Below are positions 39,601 through 45,501 of a stretch of DNA of 64,000 bases, in pieces. The DNA comes from Brevipalpus yothersi (lineage: Eukaryota; Arthropoda; Arachnida; Trombidiformes; Tenuipalpidae), in the NCBI GenBank assembly GCA_003956705.1, contig QZCP01000215.1, positions 6,043-70,042 of the forward strand. Direction: 5' to 3'. Within the stretch, counting starts at the first letter, position 1. Each line of letters starts with the position of its first letter. The notes beneath the pieces are model-generated. The model was not told where the DNA came from. It was given only the letters and a program-made list of their open reading frames with translations, and did no database searches. Made by a program: the position numbers and the translations under genes.

Positions 39601-40321
39601 ATTGTTGAGTCATATTGGTCAATTTTTGATAAATAGCATCAAAATATCAATGATAATCAACTTTTATGAGAAGAAACATCTTCCATCAAGTTTTGTGACC
39701 GGAATTTAATTCAATTTAGATTTGATTGATTAATTATTACCCACAAGAAATGTTCCAGATCTTTTCAAAACCTAGATGAATCCTGCTTCGGTATACAGGG
39801 GATCTTAGTGATCTTTCACTGATTCTGAAATATTTTTTTCTCTCTTTTTTTTCCACCGCTCAGACTACTATACATGATATGAACACAAATCATGAAGTGA
39901 TAGATCATTCAGTGGATGTAAGCGAATCGAGATGCCTTACTGGAATAACTCGCTACGCAACTGAGACCACCAATATGGTCGGTGAAGGTGTCCTCAGTGG
40001 TGATGAGAAAATTTTGACACAAAATTTTGATGAAATCATGATGGTTCGAGAGCCTGGTACAATGATCTCAAGTGAATACAATACAAACTGTGATGCAATT
40101 GGATATTCTTTCACCGGAATATATTCGGTAAGACTGAGAGAATGTGTTAGATTAATGAATACTGTGCTATCTGAGTAGCGCCGCATTTTGACAATAATAT
40201 TATGATTAATTTGCATGACCCTGAAAATATTTGATCATATCAAGTTTTGAAATTTTCTGCCTTTTTTTTCTACCAGTACAATGAACGAGATTTAAAGAAT
40301 CCAAGAGATATTCCTATATGA
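1210..40321 (+). CDS. side-like: Sidestep-family Ig transmembrane receptor (13 visible coding exons)
   Basis: Spliced coding span, partial at the 5' end. Exons: 1210-1926, 17930-18037, 21314-21520, 23538-23840, 24982-25272, 28892-29182, 31511-31816, 33569-33715, 33791-33830, 34654-34745, 38767-38903, 39864-40127, 40277-40321. Every junction has GT/AG borders and all phases match, giving 982 residues plus stop from the first visible codon. Order: five Ig domains, one FN3 domain, one membrane helix, a tail of about 200 residues. This is the layout of Drosophila Sidestep proteins, cell-surface ligands for Beat receptors in motor axon guidance. Family landmarks include VPPEEV after Ig1, a GKPTPSVTWW-type start to Ig2 and the RPLEI-type linker into Ig3. 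Introns range from 75 bp to 16.0 kb. The signal peptide and start codon are not seen and probably lie upstream of the window. Which Sidestep paralogue this is cannot be decided from sequence reading. Confidence 0.88.
2449..2511 (+). repeat. Left terminal inverted repeat of the Tc1/mariner element
   Basis: 63 bases, the exact reverse complement of 3958-4020. Near its inner end it holds the 12-base palindrome GATAAGCTTATC, followed by GAGCTC, also palindromic. Confidence 0.95.
2577..3633 (-). CDS. Tc1/mariner transposase, DD35E, one short intron
   Basis: Cut-and-paste transposase acting on the inverted repeats of its own element. Exon 1 is 3633-3509 and exon 2 is 3453-2577. The 55-bp intron (3508-3454) has donor AAAAG|GT and acceptor TTTTCAG. 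Splicing gives 333 residues, close to the usual 340. Residues 5-42 form the first helix-turn-helix (QIEIAEALSMSRMSVWRW). A GRKR basic motif follows near 57-60, then a second helix-turn-helix at about 75-101 (LTIKDISEILDIGYSTTRRR). The catalytic triad is D144 in VVFVDES, D233 in QDNCPIHTA and E269 in SPDLNPIENVW. There are 35 residues between the second D and E, hence DD35E rather than the DD34E of classic Tc1. No stop or frameshift is seen in either exon. The start is the ATG at 3631-3633. Without splicing the frame would be broken, so the intron is required. Confidence 0.9.
3675..3734 (+). repeat. (CT)30 microsatellite inside the transposon
   Basis: Thirty perfect CT units between the transposase start and the right inverted repeat, so it is part of the mobile unit. 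Confidence 0.97.
3958..4020 (-). repeat. Right terminal inverted repeat of the Tc1/mariner element
   Basis: Exact inverted copy of 2449-2511, followed by the target dinucleotide TA at 4021-4022. Confidence 0.95.
5253..5300 (+). repeat. (TG)24 microsatellite
   Basis: Perfect TG run in intron 1. It is the only long dinucleotide array here that is not GA/CT. Confidence 0.97.
6961..7013 (+). repeat. (CT)n microsatellite
   Basis: About 26 perfect CT units in intron 1. Confidence 0.97.
8565..8616 (+). repeat. (GA)n microsatellite
   Basis: 26 perfect GA units in intron 1. Confidence 0.97.
11629..12541 (+). pseudogene. Coding-like patch, possibly a decayed small secreted-protein gene
   Basis: From 11629 an ATG-initiated frame of 85 codons begins with a plausible signal peptide (hydrophobic ICLMISTIHLVLDG) and continues with spaced cysteines (GCILD, EFCYRH, WKCLW). 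Further frames follow closely. One runs 11961-12182 with three more cysteines. Another (about 12250-12541) reads coding-like but is cut by two TGA codons (about 12307 and 12373) before ending in a clean stretch (ISALAESFETDLSGVW). Frames switch more than once. This could be a relic of a gene or of an inserted element, or a small multi-exon gene whose splice sites I cannot resolve. The cysteine spacing loosely recalls cysteine-rich secreted proteins of arthropods, but I do not recognise a family. Confidence 0.25.
14161..14752. other. Assembly gap (592 N)
   Basis: Run of undetermined bases in intron 1. Unlike the other two gaps it is not bordered by a dinucleotide repeat. Confidence 0.99.
16827..16884 (+). 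repeat. (CT)29 microsatellite
   Basis: Perfect CT run near the 3' end of intron 1. Confidence 0.97.
17930..18037 (+). CDS. Sidestep-like exon 2: first half of Ig2
   Basis: A 108-base exon with acceptor CACAG|TG and donor TATG|GTGAGT, phase 1 in and out. It encodes the linker and A-B strands of Ig2. Visible landmarks are VPPEEVIITN, then GPFEEGSDLHLSC carrying the B-strand cysteine. The GP[FY]EEGSDL[HK]L[ST]C pattern is typical of Sidestep Ig2. Translation through the next two bases of the donor would reach a stop quickly, and joining to exon 3 regenerates A-Y-G-K-P, so the boundary is well supported. Confidence 0.88.
19051..19107 (+). repeat. (GA)n microsatellite, one interruption
   Basis: GA run with a single T at 19062. 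Confidence 0.96.
19497..19527 (+). repeat. (CT)n microsatellite
   Basis: About 15 units in intron 2, roughly 390 bases from the oppositely oriented GA array. Confidence 0.95.
21314..21520 (+). CDS. Sidestep-like exon 3: second half of Ig2
   Basis: A 207-base exon with acceptor TTTCAG|GT and donor AACC|GTAAGT, phase 1 at both ends. It completes Ig2: KPTPSVTWW supplies the core tryptophan, then NQLVLESVNR, then KELTCRASN with the F-strand cysteine, then a G strand ending TVLVDLN. The usual D-x-Y-x-C of Ig domains is replaced by x-L-T-C, as is normal for this domain of Sidestep proteins. Splitting Ig2 over two exons with a 3.3-kb intron between them is the only case here of one Ig domain spread over two exons. 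Confidence 0.88.
21521..23537. other. Sidestep-like intron 3
   Basis: 2.0 kb, AT-rich; I see nothing in it beyond short random open frames. Confidence 0.7.
23538..23840 (+). CDS. Sidestep-like exon 4: Ig3
   Basis: A 303-base exon, phase 1 in and out, acceptor TTATAG|TT and donor CACT|GTAAGT. It encodes one whole Ig domain. It opens with RPLEIALMGAGKPISAGR and has the B-strand cysteine in VAFECRTLGSRP. The C-strand motif is IISWW, and the F-strand cysteine is in GKFFSCRADNP. The short spacer rich in serine, asparagine and threonine before VFTFKP is ordinary. The opening PL-[EV]-I and the AGR-x-V-x-[FV]-x-C pattern are family features. Confidence 0.88.
23841..24981. other. Sidestep-like intron 4
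   Basis: 1.1 kb with an imperfect CT/CTTT array at 23981-24037 and a pyrimidine tract at the acceptor. Confidence 0.7.
23981..24037 (+). repeat. Imperfect (CT)n with (CTTT)n end
   Basis: CT units passing into CTTT units at the 3' end. Confidence 0.95.
24982..25272 (+). CDS. Sidestep-like exon 5: Ig4
   Basis: A 291-base exon with acceptor AAACAG|AT and donor CAAT|GTAAGT, phase 1 in and out. It encodes a complete I-set type Ig domain. GFDVYLECHISANP carries the B cysteine, ETVWLFEGKPL gives the core tryptophan, and SRGNYQCTARNDEGQG gives the classic Y-x-C motif and G strand. This is the most conventional Ig domain of the protein. The acceptor is preceded by a (CT)n pyrimidine run at 24936-24965. 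Confidence 0.9.
25273..28891. other. Sidestep-like intron 5
   Basis: 3.6 kb of AT-rich DNA. I see no gene, transposon or long tandem array in it. Confidence 0.65.
28892..29182 (+). CDS. Sidestep-like exon 6: Ig5
   Basis: A 291-base exon, acceptor CCACAG|TT and donor GCAG|GTGAGT, phase 1 in and out. It opens with FIPTCK and continues to the B-strand cysteine in QITCEVNSDP. The core tryptophan lies in VTFKWFLNNSSD, and the F-strand cysteine is in YGTLLCLAENSVG. The extra cysteine pair (PTCK near the start and EPCVFHI near the end) is also seen in this domain of Sidestep proteins and may form a second disulfide; that is inference. Confidence 0.88.
29183..31510. other. Sidestep-like intron 6
   Basis: 2.3 kb with a small minisatellite (29832-29937); nothing else is supported. 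Confidence 0.7.
29832..29937 (+). repeat. GATA/GACA-type tract with a 20-bp tandem unit
   Basis: Begins as CAGA/GATA tetranucleotides. It then repeats a 20-bp unit built on ATAGATAAATATATGGA three times (29861-29920) and ends in GAGA. Confidence 0.9.
31511..31816 (+). CDS. Sidestep-like exon 7: fibronectin type III domain
   Basis: A 306-base exon with acceptor TTCCAG|GC and donor GCAT|GTAAGC, phase 1 in and out. It encodes one FN3 domain next to the membrane. It starts GPPQPVTGCFLGNHS, contains INCERGDDGGLPQTFVLEV, and ends with LPPGTTFRFTVYALNGKGQS, the usual FN3 F-G strands. The DGGLPQ-x-F-x-LEV block is characteristic of the Sidestep FN3. A phase 1 donor leads into the membrane-helix exon. 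Confidence 0.9.
31817..33568. other. Sidestep-like intron 7
   Basis: 1.75 kb with a CT array at 32423-32460 and an impure CT tract at about 32749-32790. Confidence 0.7.
32423..32460 (+). repeat. (CT)n microsatellite
   Basis: 19 CT units in intron 7. Confidence 0.95.
33569..33715 (+). CDS. Sidestep-like exon 8: transmembrane helix
   Basis: A 147-base exon, acceptor CGATAG|CG and donor TTAG|GTAACT. It encodes a short extracellular stalk, one hydrophobic helix (WLMWVLLIVLSLTIITIMAG, followed by FVIKFF) and a strongly basic stop-transfer stretch (GTRRSKRSQKSK). This fixes a type I topology with the Ig/FN3 part outside. The 75-bp intron that follows is tiny beside the kilobase introns of the ectodomain. 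Reading straight through it gives a stop after two codons. Confidence 0.88.
33791..33830 (+). CDS. Sidestep-like exon 9: 40-base tail exon
   Basis: A micro-exon of 40 bases, acceptor TCAAG|GT and donor AAAG|GTAAGT, entering in phase 1 and leaving in phase 2. It encodes GDKNQDFNEGGYER jointly with its neighbours. It is too short to identify on its own. The call rests on both splice sites, the matching phases and an open frame from exon 8 into exon 10. Confidence 0.8.
33967..34001 (+). repeat. (CT)n microsatellite
   Basis: CT run with one TTT interruption in intron 9. Confidence 0.93.
34654..34745 (+). CDS. Sidestep-like exon 10: cytoplasmic tail
   Basis: A 92-base exon, acceptor GCCAG|GT and donor GATG|GTAAGT, phase 2 in and phase 1 out. 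It encodes SFALQDMDLVDGLTSCKEKK and then a stretch with two further cysteines ending in TTNDD. I recognise no domain. The support is its splice sites and frame continuity. Confidence 0.8.
36057..36478 (+). repeat. (CT)n array interrupted by a 349-base assembly gap
   Basis: CT units at 36057-36089 and 36439-36478 border the undetermined bases 36090-36438. The gap probably marks a CT array too long to assemble. Confidence 0.9.
36593..36682 (+). repeat. Long (CT)n microsatellite
   Basis: About 90 bases, impure at the start (CTCC, CTTT) and then perfect. It lies only about 115 bases after the previous CT array. Confidence 0.96.
38767..38903 (+). CDS. Sidestep-like exon 11: cytoplasmic tail
   Basis: A 137-base exon, acceptor ACCTAG|AT and donor AAG|GTAAAT, phase 1 in and phase 0 out. 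It encodes DVVSVGYKNPIWPSSEDKSS followed by a segment ending TSVLLK. No domain is recognised. The tyrosine in GYKNP could be a signalling or sorting site, but that is only a possibility. It follows a 4.0-kb intron that contains two CT arrays and an assembly gap, so an extra exon in the gap cannot be excluded. The phases match without one. Confidence 0.78.
38904..39863. other. Sidestep-like intron 11
   Basis: 0.96 kb, AT-rich. A repeated 12-base phrase (GTGAGACTGTAT) occurs around 39194-39220; otherwise nothing. Confidence 0.65.
39864..40127 (+). CDS. Sidestep-like exon 12: cytoplasmic tail, main part
   Basis: A 264-base exon, acceptor GCTCAG|AC and donor TTCG|GTAAGA, phase 0 at both ends. 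It encodes an acidic, polar 88-residue segment, beginning TTIHDMNTNHEVIDHS and ending SFTGIYS, with no domain I know. If the donor is not used, translation continues 16 codons into the intron (VRLRECVRLMNTVLSE) to a stop at 40176-40178, giving an alternative C-terminus. Confidence 0.8.
40277..40321 (+). CDS. Sidestep-like exon 13: terminal exon
   Basis: Begins after a strong pyrimidine tract and CCAG at 40273-40276 and encodes YNERDLKNPRDIPI followed by TGA at 40319-40321. The frame follows directly from the phase 0 donor of exon 12. Short but well supported by the splice site and by the AATAAA about 80 bases downstream. Confidence 0.72.
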   Translation, partial: YNERDLKNPRDIPI

Positions 40322-40398
40322 AAAACACCCAAGAACACCGTCCTCAAGGTGCTATTGAATGATTTTCAGAGCCATTTATAAGGCCAAGGAAGAGAAGA

Positions 40399-40404
40399 AA
40401 TAAA
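40399..40404 (+). terminator. Candidate polyadenylation signal of the Sidestep-like gene
   Basis: AATAAA 78 bases after the stop codon. A second AATAAA lies at 40695-40700. In DNA this AT-rich the hexamer is frequent, so only position supports it. Confidence 0.4.
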
Positions 40405-41333
40405 AAAAAGGATGAATTTCAAGTGATTATTCTCACAATGGTCATGGAACTCCTATCATTTGTTGAACAACCCTTTGGAAATTGGGTTGATTTCAGATAA
40501 TTCAAAATCTGAATATTAAAATATTTTTACTGATTTCGTTGAAATTTTTGCTCAATTTAGATGAGCCTTATGATCATCAAGAAAAATTTTATCTACTATA
40601 TTTTTTATTATAATAATCAGAAAAATCGTGACAAATGTTTTTCTGAAGAGGCGTCTTTTTGTGATAAAAATGAGACAATTTTTGTCTCATAAAATAAAAA
40701 ATAATGACAAATAATTCAATTTATGATCATCAATTTTCTGAATAATTATGTTTGTAGCCCCTGAATTTTGACAAATTGTAATTTTAGCCTATTTATCTTG
40801 AAATTTATGGTTATTATAATCAATGTCCAGCATATAAATATCTTTATCTGGTGAAATAAGTTCTTTTTTCCACAGGCAAAAGGTCTCCCCACATCATTTT
40901 CAATCCAAATCAAGAAACCTCTCAAATTGATGGACCTGTCTCGTGCATCACAGTGTATCAGGCACCATCACAACCTTGTGGATCTTCAATCTTGTGCCTC
41001 TAATTGACTGAGTCAACAATCATGATTTCAAGTATTTACACTGTTGCCATTGAAGTGACCATTGGTGACCCATTGAGCTAGCTACTATTTGGGAGTAACT
41101 AATCGACTGAGAAGTATATGGACTGAGAACACATACTGACCTCACTTAGAGATTGTGTCCATGAGAAGTGTTTATATTTCTCTTTCAATCTCTCTCTCTC
41201 TTCTTCTTCTTCATCCCATGTAACTACTGATCACAGATAGACTAGAGGTTCATGTCTTGTGGTCATTAGCATTACTGACCACTTAAGCTTCTCTCACTAT
41301 TTCTGATGCCATCTTTTTCCGTTTCCTCTTATT

Positions 41334-41334
<1 letters not shown>

Positions 41335-41396
<62 letters not shown>
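41335..41396 (+). repeat. (CT)n microsatellite
   Basis: About 30 CT units with one TTT interruption. Confidence 0.96.
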
Positions 41397-41398
<2 letters not shown>

Positions 41399-42002
41399 AT
41401 CCTTCTATTCCTGAAACTTTTACATGATCATCATCACGTCTGATGGATGAGTCCGGAGATTCGCTGACTGAATACTGACCACAGTGGATTGAGGATTCAC
41501 AAAATGAACTGATCAAGAGTGCTGGGTGCTGATGAGAGAGCAATATAAATAGCATCTCTTAATGATGATGAGATCTGTGATGATTAACTCCACGTTTCTC
41601 TCTCTCTTTCTCTCTCTCTCATCTCTCTCATCTATGGATGTTGCCAGAGGAAGGTCAAACAGAAGGATGAAAAGAGAGAATAGAGAGAAAAGATGAAGAG
41701 AAATGAGGAATCACTTTTCATGGGATGAAATGAAATGGACAAAAGTGATATCATGAACGAGATGTGTTTCCACTTGAAAAGCTGTACAATTCAAGGCAAA
41801 CTTTTGGAAGGAAAAAGAATCACTTTCTCAATGGCTGGACAGAGCAATGGAATTCTTTTAAAGACTTCGGACGATGTGGATAGCTTATGATTGTTCATGT
41901 TCACTCTTCTCTCTCCGATGAATGATGATACACCATTAGTGGATCTAGAAAACTTTATGGCCACCAATCATGAAACACTGGGAAAACATTATCCAGTAAT
42001 CC

Positions 42003-42731
42003 TCATATATGAGTACACACACATTCGGTATGATTGACAAAAGTGATCTCTTCAATACGAATTGAGCCCACTTGAACCACCCAAAATGGAAGTGATACAA
42101 TTTCACTACTCTTTGGTCCACATCGTTCATCAGCCTGGAAACAGCATCCAGAATTTTGATCACATCTGTGTATTACTGTACATGGTGGTCGATAGAGGCA
42201 TGTCGATGTTTCCAGATAATCTTGTATACAAATCACACGTTTTGAAGGTTGTCCACACTTGGCTTGCTTGATTATTCGATCCGTGTGAAGATTAACTAAT
42301 TCCGAATATTTGGCAACTTGAGCCACTATTGCGGCTGAATCATTTGAATGGGTTCTATTCAAAGAATTGCCCAGTAGATTGAGTGATGTTTTAAGAGATC
42401 GAAAATTGAAAATTTTGTGACTACTTTTAATTATCGGTATATGAGATGATGGTGAAGCAGTTGTGGTGGTAATATCAAGTTTTTTGGGCACTTCAATTCC
42501 AATTGATGATGATTCTGGTAGACTCGTGGTTGATGGCGATGGATCAGATGATGTGAACTTATCCGTTAATGTTGTTCTCACATGCTCATCGAATGATGAG
42601 GATGAGGTATCTTGATAGGTATTTACATCTTGTGAAATTGGAGTAGAAGTTTCTTGTGTTTGAGGATACAGGTGAAATGCAGGTAAAATGATCAACAGAA
42701 TGTACAACGAAAGTTGAGTATGAATAGCCAT
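42003..42731 (-). CDS. Secreted PDGF/VEGF-type cystine-knot growth factor
   Basis: A single open frame of 242 residues from ATG (42731-42729) to TGA (42005-42003). Residues 1-22 form a signal peptide with a hydrophobic LYILLIILPAF core. Residues 25-105 are rich in serine and threonine. The cystine-knot domain spans 159-239. Cysteines at 159, 184, 190, 196, 197, 204, 237 and 239 reproduce the VEGF-A spacing (C-x24-C-x5-C-x2-CC-x6-C-x33-C-x-C) except for x5 before the CC pair and x32 later. The PPCTVIHRC and SGCC motifs fit the family signature. C168 and C178 are extra. Possible N-glycosylation lies at NRT, NDS and NHT. Such factors bind receptor tyrosine kinases as dimers; in insects, Pvf proteins act through PVR in blood-cell and epithelial migration. 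The protein stops three residues after the last knot cysteine, and with no intron seen an upstream exon or an alternative 3' splice cannot be excluded. The gene runs convergent to the Sidestep-like gene. Confidence 0.85.
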   Translation of the reverse strand: MAIHTQLSLYILLIILPAFHLYPQTQETSTPISQDVNTYQDTSSSSFDEHVRTTLTDKFTSSDPSPSTTSLPESSSIGIEVPKKLDITTTTASPSSHIPIIKSSHKIFNFRSLKTSLNLLGNSLNRTHSNDSAAIVAQVAKYSELVNLHTDRIIKQAKCGQPSKRVICIQDYLETSTCLYRPPCTVIHRCDQNSGCCFQADERCGPKSSEIVSLPFWVVQVGSIRIEEITFVNHTECVCTHI

Positions 42732-42917
42732 CTCTCACTTGATTACTGTCTAAATACATTGACTAGTGAAAATTCTCAAGTTTTTCATCAGTCAAAAAAA
42801 CCAAACAGGTTGGAAAAGATCAATAATCCTGTAATCTTGATAATATTTAACCGAGAATTATTAACAGAGAAAAAATTTCTCTTTTTCTCTAGATTCTTAA
42901 TTTTTTATCATCACATT

Positions 42918-42934
42918 TCTCTCTCTCTCTCTCA

Positions 42935-43004
<70 letters not shown>
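42918..43004 (+). repeat. Long impure (CT)n microsatellite
   Basis: 87 bases of CT units with CA and TT interruptions, about 190 bases upstream of the growth-factor ATG. Seen from that gene it is a GA array in the promoter-proximal region. Confidence 0.96.
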
Positions 43005-43006
<2 letters not shown>

Positions 43007-43385
43007 ATATTGAGGCTCACCTCTAATCATCAAGCCTCTCTGATTGAGAAACAGACAGTAAGAGTGGAAAGAAATTCGGTCATATCAATACATCTAGGCT
43101 GCTGCTTTAAGGAATAATTTTTCTATCACTTTGGTAAGTAAGAGAGACCGATAAATTCTCTATGGGAACCAATGTAGCAAGTGTCTAGAGGGTTTATCTG
43201 ATTTTGCTTTTCCAATCTCATCATGTCACCTATGTTCTCCACCATACACGATCATGATACCCATAATGGTGGGATGAAGAGTGAAGCTACTCTCACAAAT
43301 CCTGACATGGTTATGAAAAGAGATCCAATCAAATTTTGGATAGATGAGGACCAGTGAATAGAGTTGGAAGCCATGAACGTGAAAA

Positions 43386-43388
<3 letters not shown>

Positions 43389-43447
<59 letters not shown>
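43389..43447 (+). repeat. (GA)n microsatellite
   Basis: About 29 perfect GA units. Confidence 0.97.
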
Positions 43448-43450
<3 letters not shown>

Positions 43451-44893
43451 GATGTAAAATGAAGGATCATCAATCTTGTGTCCCTACCAAAGTTTGTCCA
43501 CCATAGCAGCTTGATCGAGATTGATTTAAGTAGATTAGTGAAACGAATTATGGATCAAGAAAAATTGGAGATTTTTTTCTTCTTCTTTTCTCTTGAATCT
43601 TTTCGCCAATTCTAATACAAGAAATATTTGAGGGAGCAGAAGAAAAAGTTCGCTCCATGAATGCTTCCTATTCGATTTGATTGATTGTAAAAAATCATAT
43701 CTCCACATACTGCCTCTTCTCAACTCTTGAGCTTTGTCCATGAGTGCATCCATTCTCCCATTGAAGATAACCACTCAAAGATGGCCTCGCTACTGATCTT
43801 CACGCGTTTCGCAACATTCATCTTGCAACGAGAAACATCAATATCGAAAACATCATCTCTTCTGGTAGCCGATCATCATCAATTACTTGGAATGATTATG
43901 AAGAGAAGAGAAAAATAAATTCTTCCCTTTCATCAACATTTATCTTGATACGGTTTGTGAAAAATTTTCTCAAAGTTTCACAAACTCAACCAGAAAGATC
44001 AAAAAACTTCGTAAGAGCAAAGTTTTCCACACAGAAAAACAGTTCTTCTCGCATGTATACCATGCAAAGCTTGTCCATCTCAACACACGCGTAACTTGTA
44101 ATCAATTCTACAAAAAGTGTACAATAACTGTCCCAATACTTGCGAACAATAATTCATTTGGTAAGATTTTTAATTATTATAAGAAGAAACAAAATGTTTT
44201 CTCGAATCATTTAATCAATTTTGAATGATGCAATAATTAAAACCAGAAATCTGGTTGCCTAACTTATTTCGGTACCACTAGATGTCGTTAGCTATGTTTC
44301 CCGCTATTTTTTTCGGAATTCTTACGATAGATGAACTCAGCATAGAGAATTGAGAGAGAGAAAAGGGAATAAAAGTTCTAGTTGAAATCGAGCAAACTCG
44401 AAGGCAAAGAATTATCCATAGAATCAAATAGAGAAAGACCATAAGCTTGAGGTATTCTCTCTCCTTCGTTTCGTAGCTCTTTCCCAGTCACCATTCGTCT
44501 CACACATATTCTTTCACTCTTACTTAAGTTGATGATCTTGGTGAGAAAAAAAATGTTCTGGACAGGTATACTTCTCTTTCTTTCTCTAACTTTCTGATTA
44601 GTGATCATATTCTATTGTGTAATAATGTGTGTCTGATAATGAATCAACATATGAGTGAGCTGATTATTTACCTTCGATGTGTCATAATCATCGGATTTAG
44701 ATGAAATGATATGTAATCATATGTTTAACTACGAAAAAAAAATTTCGCTTTCTTCGTGGTCATTTTCTTTCTTTTTTTACCACTATTTATCGATCTTTAT
44801 GGTGACTGTGAAAAATTCAAGGATTCCAATTCGTTATAGACCGTTATTTTCGATTATATATGTGATGTATGTAAGTGTCAGTATATACTTGTA

Positions 44894-44920
44894 AATATAT
44901 ATATATATGTGTGTGTGTGT
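44894..44920 (+). repeat. Short (AT)n(GT)n tract
   Basis: AT units passing into GT units, about 27 bases. Confidence 0.85.
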
Positions 44921-45183
44921 TTGAATACCTCTCAATAAATGATGGATGAGAACAAAGTTGATCTAAAAAAAGTACTGTCAACAAGTGTATTACACATATT
45001 CGATTGGGAACAGTATTCATCAAACTCAATGCTTCTTAACTATTATTTATGATTGTTCATTCAACTTCCGGTCACCGCATATTCTTCCTCTTCCACTAGT
45101 ATGCCAACATTGTCAACTAAGTCTTCAAGTTATGAACGTTATTTTTCCTATTACTCTGTGAACTTCCTCTCTTGTCCATAGAC

Positions 45184-45192
45184 ATATATAAA
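45184..45192 (+). promoter_or_regulatory. Possible TATA box of the receptor gene
   Basis: TATATAAAT about 45 bases before the receptor ATG. Plausible by position, but such strings are common in this AT-rich DNA, and a 5' untranslated exon elsewhere is equally possible. Confidence 0.2.
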
Positions 45193-45232
45193 TATACACA
45201 TACACACAAACACCACATCATCTCTGATCGGT

Positions 45233-45501
45233 ATGGAATCAAATCAATTGGACGATACATACTTACAATTATATCAAAATAATTCCATCTATCTACACAC
45301 TCATTACAATGATTCATCATCATCGTCATTTGTTAACACCAATCAAACACTATTATCAAGTGACAATTCATTTTGGTACTCATTATATGTTGCCTGCTAT
45401 CGATTTAAGACAGCCTATCAGCCGATTCATTTCTATTTAACACTGGCCATATGCTCATTTGGTCTTGTTGCCAACATGTTGAACATCATTGTTCTCACTA
45501 G
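45233..45501 (+). CDS. First coding exon of a class A neuropeptide GPCR, myosuppressin-receptor-like
   Basis: Encodes 89 residues plus two bases, from ATG at 45233 to the donor ACTAG|GTAAGA (phase 2). Residues 1-60 are an extracellular N-terminus with three N-glycosylation sequons (N16, N26, N37) and a serine-rich patch. Residues 62-89 contain the first membrane helix, YQPIHFYLTLAICSFGLVAN, followed by MLNIIVLT, with the G-x-x-x-N signature of helix 1 (G77, N81). The Y-x-x-[IY]-H-x-Y-[LV]-[ST]-L-x-[IV]-C-x-F-G-x-x-A-N-x-L-N-I-I-V-L-T pattern matches arthropod myosuppressin receptors and nematode relatives of the DMSR type. These are peptide-gated receptors for FMRFamide-like ligands. Helices 2-7 are not visible in the following 18 kb, so the first intron is very long or the gene is broken. 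Confidence 0.72.

Larger units (their letters stand above)
40322..42002. other. Intergenic region between convergent genes
   Basis: About 1.7 kb between the 3' ends of the Sidestep-like and PDGF/VEGF-like genes. It is very AT-rich at 40500-40860 and then has a CT array (41335-41396). It presumably contains both 3' untranslated regions. Confidence 0.6.
42732..45232. other. Intergenic region between the growth factor and the receptor gene
   Basis: 2.5 kb between divergently transcribed genes. It holds a CT array (42918-43004) and a GA array (43389-43447). It would contain both promoters, but I can defend only a TATA-like site near 45184. Confidence 0.6.
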
